From Pelargonium nanum (Eukaryota > Streptophyta > Magnoliopsida > Geraniales > Geraniaceae): a DNA stretch of 21,022 bases. The notes below the pieces were generated by a model. That model had not been told where the DNA came from and ran no database searches. It was given only the letters and a program-made list of their open reading frames with translations. Within the stretch, counting starts at the first letter, position 1, and each line of letters begins with the position of its first letter. Shown piece after piece: positions 1-9,680 of the stretch. Made by a program: the position numbers and the translations under genes. The stretch spans positions 1 to 21,022 of the forward strand of contig JAYMTF010001846.1 in assembly GCA_036897485.1 (NCBI GenBank), given 5' to 3'.

Positions 1-1
1 T

Positions 2-73
2 GGTTCCATGGTCTAGTGGTCAGGACATTGGACTCTGAATCCAGTAACCCGAGTTCAAATCTCGGTGGAACCT
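2..73 (+). tRNA. tRNA-Gln (anticodon CUG)
   Basis: The cloverleaf can be folded directly. The acceptor stem pairs GGTTCCA (2-8) with TGGAACC (66-72), with discriminator T73. The anticodon stem is 28-32 with 40-44, and the 7-base loop CTCTGAA places CTG at 35-37, which reads CAG (Gln). The T arm is CCGAG, loop TTCAAAT, CTCGG (49-65). The GGTCTAGTGGT stretch is an A-box-like internal promoter and GTTCAAATC is the B box. A run of five T at 79-83 serves as the RNA polymerase III terminator. There is no intron and no CCA is encoded, as expected for a nuclear eukaryotic tRNA gene. Confidence 0.97.
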
Positions 74-1683
74 TAATCTTTTTATTATTTGCATTTACTT
101 TCAAAATATTCATCTATTTAATATTTAAATAGTAACTTTTGACACATGTCATGTTACAAGGGGACAGGTGGGAGGACCTGGACACATGGCTTAACACGTG
201 TCATTCAAATAGCTCATTTCAAATGGTACTTGAAAACATGTAAATCCAAATCTATACACTTCTATCAAGGCCCTACCTTGGGTCTCTCTTCTTGGGCTAG
301 CAATAATTTGATCCAATTTGCTATGTCCAATTAAGTTGGAGACGATGTCTCAAATTCGAGCTTTCTTTTCAGATGATGGTATTGCTGATCAAAACAAAAA
401 ATTAAAGACCTCTTACTTTGTCCTTTATAGTACCATCAACTGTGTATAATTAGTTGTTTCTATCTTAATTTGTATTATTTGCAGCGCCGAGACTCAAAAA
501 ATATAGTTGTACACCGTAATTTTCTTATCTCTACCCAAAGGATTTTGGAATCCCATAAAAGTGATGAAACACGCTTGAATTACTTCTAGGCTCCAAAAAA
601 TCCCGTTCAATGGAAATATAGAGACTGATGACAAACATGATTTTTGGCCTATCACAAAAGTGTCACGCCAACATATGAGGGCAGAATCTACTAAAATATA
701 AAATGAATTATTGAAATTGACATTCACCCTTGAGTGAAAATAATTGGTGCAACTCTATCTCCCTCTAATTTATACATTCTTCCATCACATTTTCAAATGC
801 ATAATTTTTTTTTCCTTTTCTAAAAGTAACTTTAAGTTCTCCAAAACCATTGAAGGAACTGTCACTACCAAAAGATATATGATATAAGTGGACTTCATTA
901 TCACATCAAAATGTTTGGTTGTGCATTGCAGCTGTTGGTTGTTCTTTTTTCTTCAGCCAATACAAGCTCAAGTCATATAAAGTAGATAGCTTTTGTCTAA
1001 AAAAACTCTTTTATCTACCAAATAATTAGTAAAGTGAGAAACAAAAAATTGAAAAGGAAAATTTCCCAAGTCAATGAACTTTCTTGAGTTCCCATTCAAC
1101 AAAGAAATAATTGATAATCATTATTGATTGGTACAATGTAGGAGACAATCCAACATCTAATGCTGAAAGGCAAAATTTTCATTCAAATCCAATGACTAAC
1201 AGTCAACTTTTGCCTGTTTTCACAACAAGCTTTGCATGAAAATTGCATCACAAGAAAAGGGTTCACAATGTGCAAGAAGCTGTCTATTTGAGCTGTTTCT
1301 GCACCATCAAGAAACAAATGCCGAAGTAGTATAAAGAAGCTTAAAATGATGGAAGTTTTCAGTGTCCCGGCCATCTACATCGTAAACATTTCCAACCCGA
1401 AACAACAAACAATATCCAGATTCAGGCATGCATCACGAAATGTACTAGTTTCAACTGTAATATGCAACCAGCTCAGTAGGATATATAGATTTATATAAAT
1501 ATGATTTAGAGACTTAAACAATGCTTATTTCTGGTAAACAAATGACTGGATATAGATTACCTATGTATACAAAGTTCCAACATTACGACAAACCAAAAGT
1601 ACTGTGTCAAGATTCGCTCTTTTAAGGATTTAGGACTATGTTTGTTTACAAGGATACTTACAGAGGAGCCGCCGGCATGATGT
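74..1683. other. AT-rich spacer and 3' flank of the receptor kinase gene
   Basis: I see no supportable gene here. Short open frames at 494-727 and 1183-1374 (minus) have no domain, no coding bias and no splice or promoter context. A palindromic G-box core, CACGTG, lies at 195-200 among several GACACATG-type words; its meaning is unknown. The last few hundred bases before 1684 would hold the 3' UTR of the minus-strand receptor gene, but I cannot fix its poly(A) site. Confidence 0.6.
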
Positions 1684-4600
1684 TCACTGCTGAGAACTGC
1701 CAAACCCAACGCCATCAAGCCATGAAACGACTAGTTCGATTGGGGGTCTCCTCCTTGGATCCTGGTCTATGCATCTACAAGCAATACTCAGTACCTCTAA
1801 GAGCTGTTTCTCCCGATCCTTATCCCATATCGATGAATCTATAATCTCCTCCTCTCTCTTCTCAGATTTCATCTGAAACACCCACGACACCAAGTCCCTG
1901 CAGTTCTTGCCCTTGCACACTTCAACGGGCCTTCTTCCAGTAAGAAGCTCGAGAACAACGACTCCAAAGCTATAAACATCGCCTTTGAATGTTGCTGTTA
2001 GCGTCTGACTGTATTCGGGAGGAATGTACCCCAAAGTCCCGACCAAATCTGTTGTTACGTGAGTATCATATGGGCGGAGAAGCCTTGAGAGGCCAAAATC
2101 AGCTAAATGAGCTTCGAATCTTTCGTCCAAGAGTATGTTGCTAGATTTTACATCTCGGTGAACTATATTTGGCTCACACACCTTGTGCAAATAAGCTAAT
2201 CCACGAGCTGCTCCTTGCGCTATCTTGAGCCTCACATCAAAACTGAGCTGTGTTCCTGCATCGTTACTTTCGTGCAACCAATAGTCCAAGCTTCCGTTCT
2301 CCATGTACGAATAAATCAATAATCTGTCACTACCGTGCCTGCAGTAACCTTGAAGAGAAACTAGGTTTTTGTGCTGTGCTCTTGACAGCGCTTCCACTTC
2401 AGCTTGGAACTCGCGCTCCATCTGACCACAATCCCCGGAAAGCCTCTTGATTGCTGATTTCGTGCCATTAGGAAGGATAGCTTTGTAAACGAGGCCAAAC
2501 CCTCCACAGCCAATTATGTTCGCCTGGTTGAAGTAGTTTGTAGATTTCAACAAGTCTGCGACTGTGAGCTCCTTGAAATCTGAACTCTGAAAGAAAACCA
2601 ATTTTGATTGACCAAATGCGTCAGATAATCTACGTGGCCTGCCAAATTCGTCATCTAGATCTTCAATCGGATCCCCCACATCCCTCTTTGACATTCTAAG
2701 CAGAAGGATCGCAAGAAGCAGCGCTATCCCAACTCCTATACTGATTGTTATCCCAAGAATGCTGCTTCGACCAAATTTAGAGTTAGACTCAGACGCAACG
2801 TGAGGCTTAAGCACAATAGTCCCGAGGTTTGCGCAAGGAGAATCTAGATCCCGACAGAGTCCAGGGTTGCCATCAAAGCTCGAAGTAGGGAAGCTCAAAA
2901 ACTGTCCTCCATTTGGAATTATTCCATGCAAGTGATTATTCGCCACACTGAACTTTGACAAGAAAGTGAGCTTAACCAGGGACTGAGGGATGGAACCAAC
3001 AAGATCATTGGATGACAAATCCAATATCTCTAAATTCTCCATCTCTGAAATGGAGCTAGGAATGGTCCCACTTATGTTGTTCTTGCTCAAATCCAACACA
3101 TGAAGCTGCTTCAACCGCCCAATTTCAGGCCATATTGTTCCACGTAGTCTGTTATTGCTCAAGTATATTGATGGAGGGAAGCTTGAGAGTTGATTGTATT
3201 GCAGACCACTAGCACTTTGGTTCCGCTTCACATATAGAGGAATACCAGCAGAAGAGGTAAGATTCGACAAGCTGCAATTGCTAGAAATGAGCCTCTTCAG
3301 TTCTGTCAAACTCTTTGGAATTTCTCCTGAGAGAGAGTTATTCGAGAAGTCGAGATAAAACAAATGCTCCATCTTCCCAACCCACTGAGGGATACTACCA
3401 TCCAAGTGATTCCACGACAAATCAAGAACTTCCAACTTCATGCAATTTAGTAGCCAGATAGGAATTTGGCCCCTGAGAGCACAATTTCCAAGTGCTAAAA
3501 CCATTAAGCTCTCAAAACCAATCACATTATTCGGGATTTCCTCCCCGTGGAAATTCTTTGTAAGGATAAGAGTGCTGAGGTTTTTGCACTGCTGAAGCAC
3601 AGACAATGCCCCGGATAAGTTCACAATACTATTGTTCGACAGAGAGAGAAACACAAGCGATGTGAGCTCATTGAAGCTCTCAGGGACCTCACCAGACAAT
3701 TCATTCTTGGCAAGACTCAAAATTTTCAACTCATGGCAACTAGATAGGGAAATTGGAAGAGTCCCATTTAAGTGATTGGTGGCCAGATCAAGGGTACATA
3801 AATTGGGCAATCCAGTAAAGTTAAGATCAATAGGACCCGAAAGCGAATTGTTTCGAAGATCAAGAATCCTAAGGTTGGAGCACAAGGCTAAGCTAGATGG
3901 CAATGACCCAGATAAGAAATTAGAGTGTGCAGCTAATAGTTGAAGCTGGGTAAGATTAGCAAATACATCCGGAATGGAACCCGAAAACTGGTTTGCAGAA
4001 ATAACAAAAGCATTAAGGCTTGAGAGCTTACTCAAATTCTTGCTTAACTGGCCAGACAAGCTGTTCCCAGAGACTGTGAATTGCTCCAACAGAGACATTG
4101 AATACAAAGAATCTGGAAGAGGGCCACTAAATGAATTGCCATCAGCATGAAATTGCTGAAGAGAAGTGCTGCAATTGTCCAAGCTTTCAAGACCACCAGT
4201 GAACTGATTCATTGATAAATCAAGAATACGAATAGCGTTGGAGGAGCTGCAGATTCCAGAACCGAATTGGCCAGTAAGTGAATTATTGCTCACATTGAAG
4301 ACAGCAAGATTGGAGAATCCCTGCAGCTCAGAAACACTCCCATTGAACAAGTTGCTAGAGATGTTGAGAGACTGAAGTGATTTCATACCAGAAAGAGCTC
4401 CAGAAACTGGTCCTGACAGCATGTTGTGGCTCAGATCAAGAACCTGAAGCTGCTTCAACTTTGAGAGCTCCAAAGGCAGCTCTCCTTCAAGATGATTGCC
4501 TGACAGATCAAGCAATTTCAGTTGATCTAAACTGCCCAAAGAGCCTGAAACTGGTCCTTGCAGACCCTTCTTGGGCAAGGTCAAAGATATAACTTTCCTC

Positions 4601-4824
4601 CCATTTCCACAAGAAACACCATCCCATTGACAGCAAATGGATGCATTAGACCATGCTGAGACAGTGGAGCCATTTGTGAGGTTTGCTGCAAATTGTCTGA
4701 GAGCCAACAGATCATTTGCATCACAAGCTTGGGTTGGGGTTTCAAGAGCCAAAGATGAACAAAAAAGGAAAGCCAAGAGTACCCATTTGAGTAAAGTCAT
4801 TGGAGCAATCCACAGCACCACCAT
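1684..4824 (-). CDS. PSKR2: Phytosulfokine receptor 2-type LRR receptor-like kinase
   Basis: This is a plasma-membrane receptor for the sulfated pentapeptide phytosulfokine. The call rests on strong overall likeness to Arabidopsis PSKR2 (LRRs, island domain and kinase). The predicted protein has 1046 residues, close to the family's usual length of just over 1000. In order: a hydrophobic signal peptide (about 1-30); an N-terminal cap with a CC pair at 64-65; about twenty LRRs interrupted by an island domain (about 512-548, containing GIPLYVKRN), which in this family binds the peptide; a C-terminal cap (CRDLDSPC); a transmembrane helix (about 688-710); and a cytosolic kinase. The kinase looks active: glycine loop GCGGFG (772-777), lysine 793, HRD (889-891, an RD kinase), DFG (909-911), and PPE in place of APE. 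The coding region is a single exon. I chose the ATG at 4824 because it is the first in frame, with G at -3 and +4; a second ATG at 4800 would give 1038 residues. The frame stays open to 4845, but only through a TTG. Confidence 0.96.
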   Translation of the reverse strand: MVVLWIAPMTLLKWVLLAFLFCSSLALETPTQACDANDLLALRQFAANLTNGSTVSAWSNASICCQWDGVSCGNGRKVISLTLPKKGLQGPVSGSLGSLDQLKLLDLSGNHLEGELPLELSKLKQLQVLDLSHNMLSGPVSGALSGMKSLQSLNISSNLFNGSVSELQGFSNLAVFNVSNNSLTGQFGSGICSSSNAIRILDLSMNQFTGGLESLDNCSTSLQQFHADGNSFSGPLPDSLYSMSLLEQFTVSGNSLSGQLSKNLSKLSSLNAFVISANQFSGSIPDVFANLTQLQLLAAHSNFLSGSLPSSLALCSNLRILDLRNNSLSGPIDLNFTGLPNLCTLDLATNHLNGTLPISLSSCHELKILSLAKNELSGEVPESFNELTSLVFLSLSNNSIVNLSGALSVLQQCKNLSTLILTKNFHGEEIPNNVIGFESLMVLALGNCALRGQIPIWLLNCMKLEVLDLSWNHLDGSIPQWVGKMEHLFYLDFSNNSLSGEIPKSLTELKRLISSNCSLSNLTSSAGIPLYVKRNQSASGLQYNQLSSFPPSIYLSNNRLRGTIWPEIGRLKQLHVLDLSKNNISGTIPSSISEMENLEILDLSSNDLVGSIPQSLVKLTFLSKFSVANNHLHGIIPNGGQFLSFPTSSFDGNPGLCRDLDSPCANLGTIVLKPHVASESNSKFGRSSILGITISIGVGIALLLAILLLRMSKRDVGDPIEDLDDEFGRPRRLSDAFGQSKLVFFQSSDFKELTVADLLKSTNYFNQANIIGCGGFGLVYKAILPNGTKSAIKRLSGDCGQMEREFQAEVEALSRAQHKNLVSLQGYCRHGSDRLLIYSYMENGSLDYWLHESNDAGTQLSFDVRLKIAQGAARGLAYLHKVCEPNIVHRDVKSSNILLDERFEAHLADFGLSRLLRPYDTHVTTDLVGTLGYIPPEYSQTLTATFKGDVYSFGVVVLELLTGRRPVEVCKGKNCRDLVSWVFQMKSEKREEEIIDSSIWDKDREKQLLEVLSIACRCIDQDPRRRPPIELVVSWLDGVGFGSSQQ

Positions 4825-4846
4825 TGCAGAAAAGAAGAGCCCCAAC

Positions 4847-4870
4847 TCAAATCAAAGCCAATACTTCCAT
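4847..4870 (-). promoter_or_regulatory. uORF 2 in the PSKR2 leader (MEVLALI)
   Basis: A minus-strand ATG at 4870 opens a 7-codon frame that stops (TGA) at 4847-4849, 22 bases before the preferred PSKR2 start. If it lies in the mature leader, ribosomes would have to reinitiate or leak past it. The ORF is seen; the regulatory role is inferred. Confidence 0.4.
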
Positions 4871-4872
4871 AA

Positions 4873-4908
4873 CTATACTTCACAGTGCAGAAACTCACAC
4901 ACCCACAT
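4873..4908 (-). promoter_or_regulatory. uORF 1 in the PSKR2 leader (MWVCEFLHCEV)
   Basis: A minus-strand ATG at 4908 opens an 11-codon frame ending at TAG (4873-4875), just upstream of uORF 2. Further upstream, a pyrimidine-rich CCTTTTTGTAG on the minus strand (near 5049-5059) resembles a 3' splice site, so the leader may contain an intron ending there. Both uORFs would then lie in the last leader exon. Confidence 0.35.
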
Positions 4909-5059
4909 CCCAAAATGGCTCCAGAAAAAAATCTTCTAATTTGCAACTTGAAGATGAAGCAACAACCAAATTCCCAAAACCCAGAACCTCTCTTGAATCT
5001 GAACACAAGGAGATGGAGAAAACACCCAGATGAAGAAACCTCCACACCTACAAAAAGGC

Positions 5060-5800
5060 ACTCACTCAACTAACAACAACTTGCAAGGAAGCAACAAGAG
5101 TCACTAGAAAAAAGGTGGAAACATTAATCAAATGAGTGGTGAAGACCAAATGAGATCTCTAGTCCCCACTTGAAAACCAAAACCCTTGACCTAAATTAAA
5201 GGAACCCCCCAAAACCCTATTTTATTAAACAAATAATAACCTGTAGAAAGAGACCCAAATTGGAAGAAAAAAACTTCAAACCCACATCCCAAAGACACCT
5301 CAGAATCCTAAAACAATAACAGCTTGGAAGTGAAGGTGAAGCAACACAGATACACAATCAATAACATGACCAAAATAGATCCCAACCCATATCAGATCCC
5401 AAGATTGTTGACTCAAATATGAAGAGCAGAAAAATTGAACTATCTCTGGCTAGCAAAACCCAACAGTTAAAAGCTTCAATCTTTCATCACTTGGCAGTGA
5501 AGCAATAGCCCCCTATGTACCCAACAAAACACACCAAGAAAATCAGAGAGTGACCCACTTTTCTTCACTCAGATGGGTCTCACTCGCACACTCCCAATTT
5601 CAAAACCAGACGTCTCTCTCCAGTTTTTTCAAAGAAGACAGAATCTAGAAAAAAAAAAAGGAAAAAAAAGAGAGGAGCACATATTTCAAATCAAAACAAC
5701 AGTTGGACAGAGACCCTGCTTGTAGTAGCTAGTGCAATACAGAAAAAGGAAAGTTCTTTCTCTTTCCTTGAGAATCTATATTATATTGGATAAGCACCCA
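5060..5800 (-). promoter_or_regulatory. PSKR2: Probable PSKR2 long leader and core promoter
   Basis: Read on the minus strand, this stretch is T/G-rich, with splice-acceptor-like sites (TTTCTACAG near 5243, CCTTTTTGTAG near 5050), which suggests a leader intron. Near 5775-5795 the minus strand has CCAAT directly followed by TATAATATAG, a plausible core promoter about 0.95 kb before the start codon. A GA-rich tract lies near 5610-5680. No transcript data support this; it is inferred from motif order. Confidence 0.35.
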
Positions 5801-8560
5801 CTATGCAAGCAAGCTAGTGATTTTTTTAGAAAACCCCAAACACAAGAGCTGACTTTTTTAACCATTTTCTTTTCCTTCCCTCTGTTCTGCACTCTGATTT
5901 GTCAATACCTAAATTTGTCTGTTTGTTTCCACAGAAAATAATTAGTGTGCAGTTGTGTAGGATGGGGTTTTTCATGTGTTTTCTCTTCTACTGTAATGTA
6001 ATGTGTACCTAATACTCTGTTTTTGGAGTCACAATACTCTGTTTTTTATCCCCTGTTTTTTTGCTTTACTTACTATTTAAGAACAGAGCAAATTTGAATA
6101 GTAATAAGAAAAGATGTGTAAAGATTGAGTGTAGCTTGTTTTGATCTTATTTCAAAATAGTTGTGGTCCAAAATGTGCTTTTTTGACTAAGAATCTTTTT
6201 TATTTTTTTTCTCAATTTTAGTTGTTAATTGTTATTTTTTGAATAATGCCAATGTGATTGCTTAGATTTTATGTTATTTATTGGACTATTCAACTTCATT
6301 GAATGTTTTGTTAGGTCCAAAATAGGTAAATGAGAATTGGGTATGTACCTAACCAACAAAAAACTAAGAAAAAAATGAGTAATGGGTATGGGTGTGTTGG
6401 TGAGTTTTAACTATAACTAGGGTTTGGAAAGTGATATAAAATCATATTGAGAAGAAAAATAGTAACTTTAATTAGACTCATATGTTTTGGCATCAATGAA
6501 TTTTATAGGGGTACAATAGTCTTTTTATTTTTGTTGAAAATAAGTAAAAGGTAAAGACAAAACAAATTTTTATAAATTAAAAAATTGACCATTAACCTAT
6601 TTTCAAACATCAATTTCAAAATTAAATAGTATTTGTTAGGTAACACTATTGTCCTTTTGCATGATATGTTACATAAGCAAAACTTAAAGGAGAATTATAA
6701 TAGGTTATTCAGTAAAATACGTAAAATTGTGACTTAATGAGATAAGTTCATGTATAGCTCCTTTAAGAAGCTGATTCTTGTAGGAGCTTAATGCATCCCG
6801 CAGGATTATAAGCTCTTTCAAAGATGAGAGATAACCCGTAAATTACTTTCTTGTTCTCATAAAATGCATATTGGGTCGACTTGATTGTTATATTGACCCA
6901 TGAAATGCTAAATATTGTTTCTGCAGATGAGGTCGACCGAATATGGTCTATCATAGTAGTTTCAATTACTTAGTTAATATAGATGTTGCTTATAATTTAT
7001 TATGATCAACATTGAACATCTTATAATAGCATATGTAGTAATTGATACAAGAAATGAGAAAGATTTGACACATAACAATCAAATTATTAGTTACAACTCT
7101 TATAATGGTAATGAACAAATCATAGTATTTTTTCTGTATATATTTCAAGTAAATAAATGTAATACAGTTTGTGCAATTCATCTCACTCCAAGACAAAAGA
7201 AAGTGATTTTTGTCTTGCCCTTCACTCATTCTTAGATATCTTTGAAAAAAAGGTTAAATGTAGTTGCAAATACAAATATATTCATTCACAAAAGTTGTAT
7301 TCAAATTCAATGCATACTTGTGTTTGTTCATAAAGCCAAATAAAGCTAACATATAAAATTCAAAATCAAACTCAGCACACAATAAGACAATTGGGATACT
7401 TTGTACATAACACACACTCGTCGCAATCATAAACACTATTCTAATTAATACACTAAGTGCGACACAAACAAAATGACGTTCGTGACAAGATATTCTCGTT
7501 GCCATGTAAACCATCGCATCAACAAAAGTCATAATCCTCAATTATCATGCCATCCATGACAAAAATGAAAATTGGCCCACTCTATTAGGGTCCTCATGAC
7601 CTAATCTGCTGAAAATTGGAACCAAGAATTGAAAATCTAAGGTGGGATTTGGGGTGGTTCAACTAACAAGAAACATCAAACAATGACACACAAAAACACA
7701 AAAACATGTACAAATGGGGCAGTTGTAGCAGTTGGTTACTTTGATGAATCAATTAATGTAGCAAAAGATAAAAAGTCAGAGGAGAGAGAAGGGAATGTGC
7801 GGTGGAAAACGGAGGTCACGGGCGTGCTTGTTCCTCTTCTCGGCCGTGATCTAAGAAGATATGTAAAGAGAATCCAAAATGTAATGAATCTATGGATTGT
7901 AGTACTAAATAGGCAGAGGCAGAGCAACAAGACAGACCCTGCATTGCATGCAGATTGTTGGTTGGGTCAACTACTCAAGATTTGCTTATGTATGCATGTG
8001 AAACACACACCAAACCCACAATTTTATTTTCATTATTGTTGTGTTAAAGTATGGTTCTCAAGTTTTGTATTCGGGTTGAATAAGAGCTGACAGTTCAGGT
8101 TTCTGATGGAATATTTTCGGGTTTGTGTGAATTTTGAAAAGTGGTTAGATCTTTTTATGCAACTTGAACTGTGAAGTGAGGGTCGAATTTTGGTTATCAG
8201 CGTATTCTCATCAATCTATCAGTCCTAAGTGAACATATCTTATTTGTTCTGAACCATAAAAATGGATTTAGGGGATAAGTGTAGGCTTCTAACTCGATAC
8301 GCACCTCATTCATGGTAGATCAGACACAATAAATTTTCTAGCATGTGCTTGACGGACCTGAACTTAAAAAACTGTGCGTTGAGTTTTGGATACGAGTTCG
8401 AGTTCAACAAAGGTTCACAATTCGGGTTGAATTGAAATTTTGGATTGAAGTGAATTTAAACTTATTATATTTGGTCAGAGTTTTCGGTTTTACGATGATT
8501 TGAACTTCTTTTGCTCTTGTATGTTTATATCCAACCTAATCCAAGTTCATTTCAAACCGA
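5800..8560. other. AT-rich intergenic DNA without a supportable gene
   Basis: I find no coding region. A 135-codon open frame at 7683-8090 (+) has no recognisable domain and a composition like its surroundings. Two hairpins are visible. At 6756-6788, AGCTCCTTTAAGAA pairs with TTCTTGTAGGAGCT (12 of 14) around GCTGA. At 7813-7852, a GC-rich stem of about 12 pairs has one mismatch and one G-U around a 16-base loop. From about 8060 to 8470 the sequence has recurrent TTCGGGTTGAA-like words (8068-8078 and 8420-8430), a style common in decayed plant repeats. Confidence 0.5.
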
Positions 8561-8735
8561 AGTAATTTTTTAATTATTTATCCTACAATTATGATTTTAA
8601 ATTTATTTATTACTTCCGCTTGCATCTTTTGACTTGATCAAATGAGGACATTAATTAAATTGTCTTTTTTCGTCTTGTTCACGTGTTAGGAATTTTTCTA
8701 AAAAAATGTTATAAATATGAATTTTCTTATGAGCT

Positions 8736-9680
8736 CCTCGGATCTCGATTATGAACATGTGACATATGCGAGGTAGCACATTGTTATTGATGACCTTTGA
8801 TGTGTTTGAGACACCGCCTCGAGCGTGAGAATAAGCCTTGACTGAAAATCACAAGAGCTAGAAAGCGTTTTCTAGAGAGAGAAACCAGTTGAGATTAACA
8901 AATTACTCAAATATCAATCTCTTCCTATTAAACCGGAAGAAGTATATATACTCACAAAATATCTCTACCACGTGTTGACAAGATGGGGTCCACTTTGTGG
9001 CCCGTTATGGGTTAGGTTCTAGCTCCCCGGGTGTGCCGCTCGTGGACGTCATGCAAGTATAAGAGCTCTCGCATGTCTTTCTAATATTGCAAGGAGGATC
9101 AAAACAACTAGAAACCTCTACCGTTTTAGGTCGCGTCCTACTGTTCAAGTGAAGGAAAATGTCTTGTTGAAATTCCGGTGAGATGGGGAGCTTTGTAAGT
9201 GATCCAAAATGTCAATCTCTTCCTCATGAGTTTTTTGAAGTATGTGTACGTCATAGGGTCGCATTTTTGGATAGCAAGATTGCGAATTTGGGCCGAATGT
9301 GGGACACTTTCACGCTTGTTCAAAGTTGGGTGTTCATCGTAGAGCCACGACTTTGGGGCTAAAGCGTGAATTCTTAGAAGTCATTCAAAGCAAGTACTTA
9401 CGGTGGAGGTACGTGGCTTCAGGGAACAAGGCTTCGATTTTGGGTTGAAAACGTGCACCTCTAGGTTGTTTAGAATGTGGCTTTCGCTGCGATTCTGGAG
9501 ATTTGCAGTTCAACGAAAAGCTTCATATTCGATAATAGTTTCAGAGAAGATTTTGAAGTTCTAAGTTTAGAGAGATTTCCTTTTTTTATAAAAGAGGTCA
9601 ATGTGACATTCGGGCAACACATGTCAGTCGTTATTCACAATTAGAACTTATGACATTCGGGCAACATGTCATGTATGATC
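8736..9680 (-). mobile_element. LTR-like retroelement remnant (element A)
   Basis: Composition changes here to a GC-richer, oligo-word-rich sequence. Read on the minus strand it resembles a plant LTR: a TATA-like GTATATATAC (about 8943-8952), then a CTCTCTCTAGAAAACGC tract, then TTATTCTCACGC-TCGAGGCG (about 8815-8835). The last motif recurs in the element at 18.4 kb. A 41-base segment at 8911-8951 recurs in decayed form at 9209-9249. At the right margin TGACATTCGGGCAAC occurs twice (9604 and 9652). I found no clear TG...CA termini, target duplication, primer-binding site or gag/pol coding, so this is a fragment or solo LTR at best. Confidence 0.35.

Noticed and set aside
1183..1374. Minus-strand frame with a hydrophobic start resembling a signal peptide
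   Set aside because: Only 63 codons, AT-rich, no splice partner or homology I can recognise.
4825..4845. Seven-residue N-terminal extension of PSKR2
   Set aside because: The frame is open, but its first codon is TTG; the first ATG is at 4824 in good context.
7683..8090. 135-codon open frame on the plus strand
   Set aside because: It starts with ATG but has no domain, no signal peptide, no promoter or poly(A) context, and its composition matches the spacer. Chance is the simpler reading.
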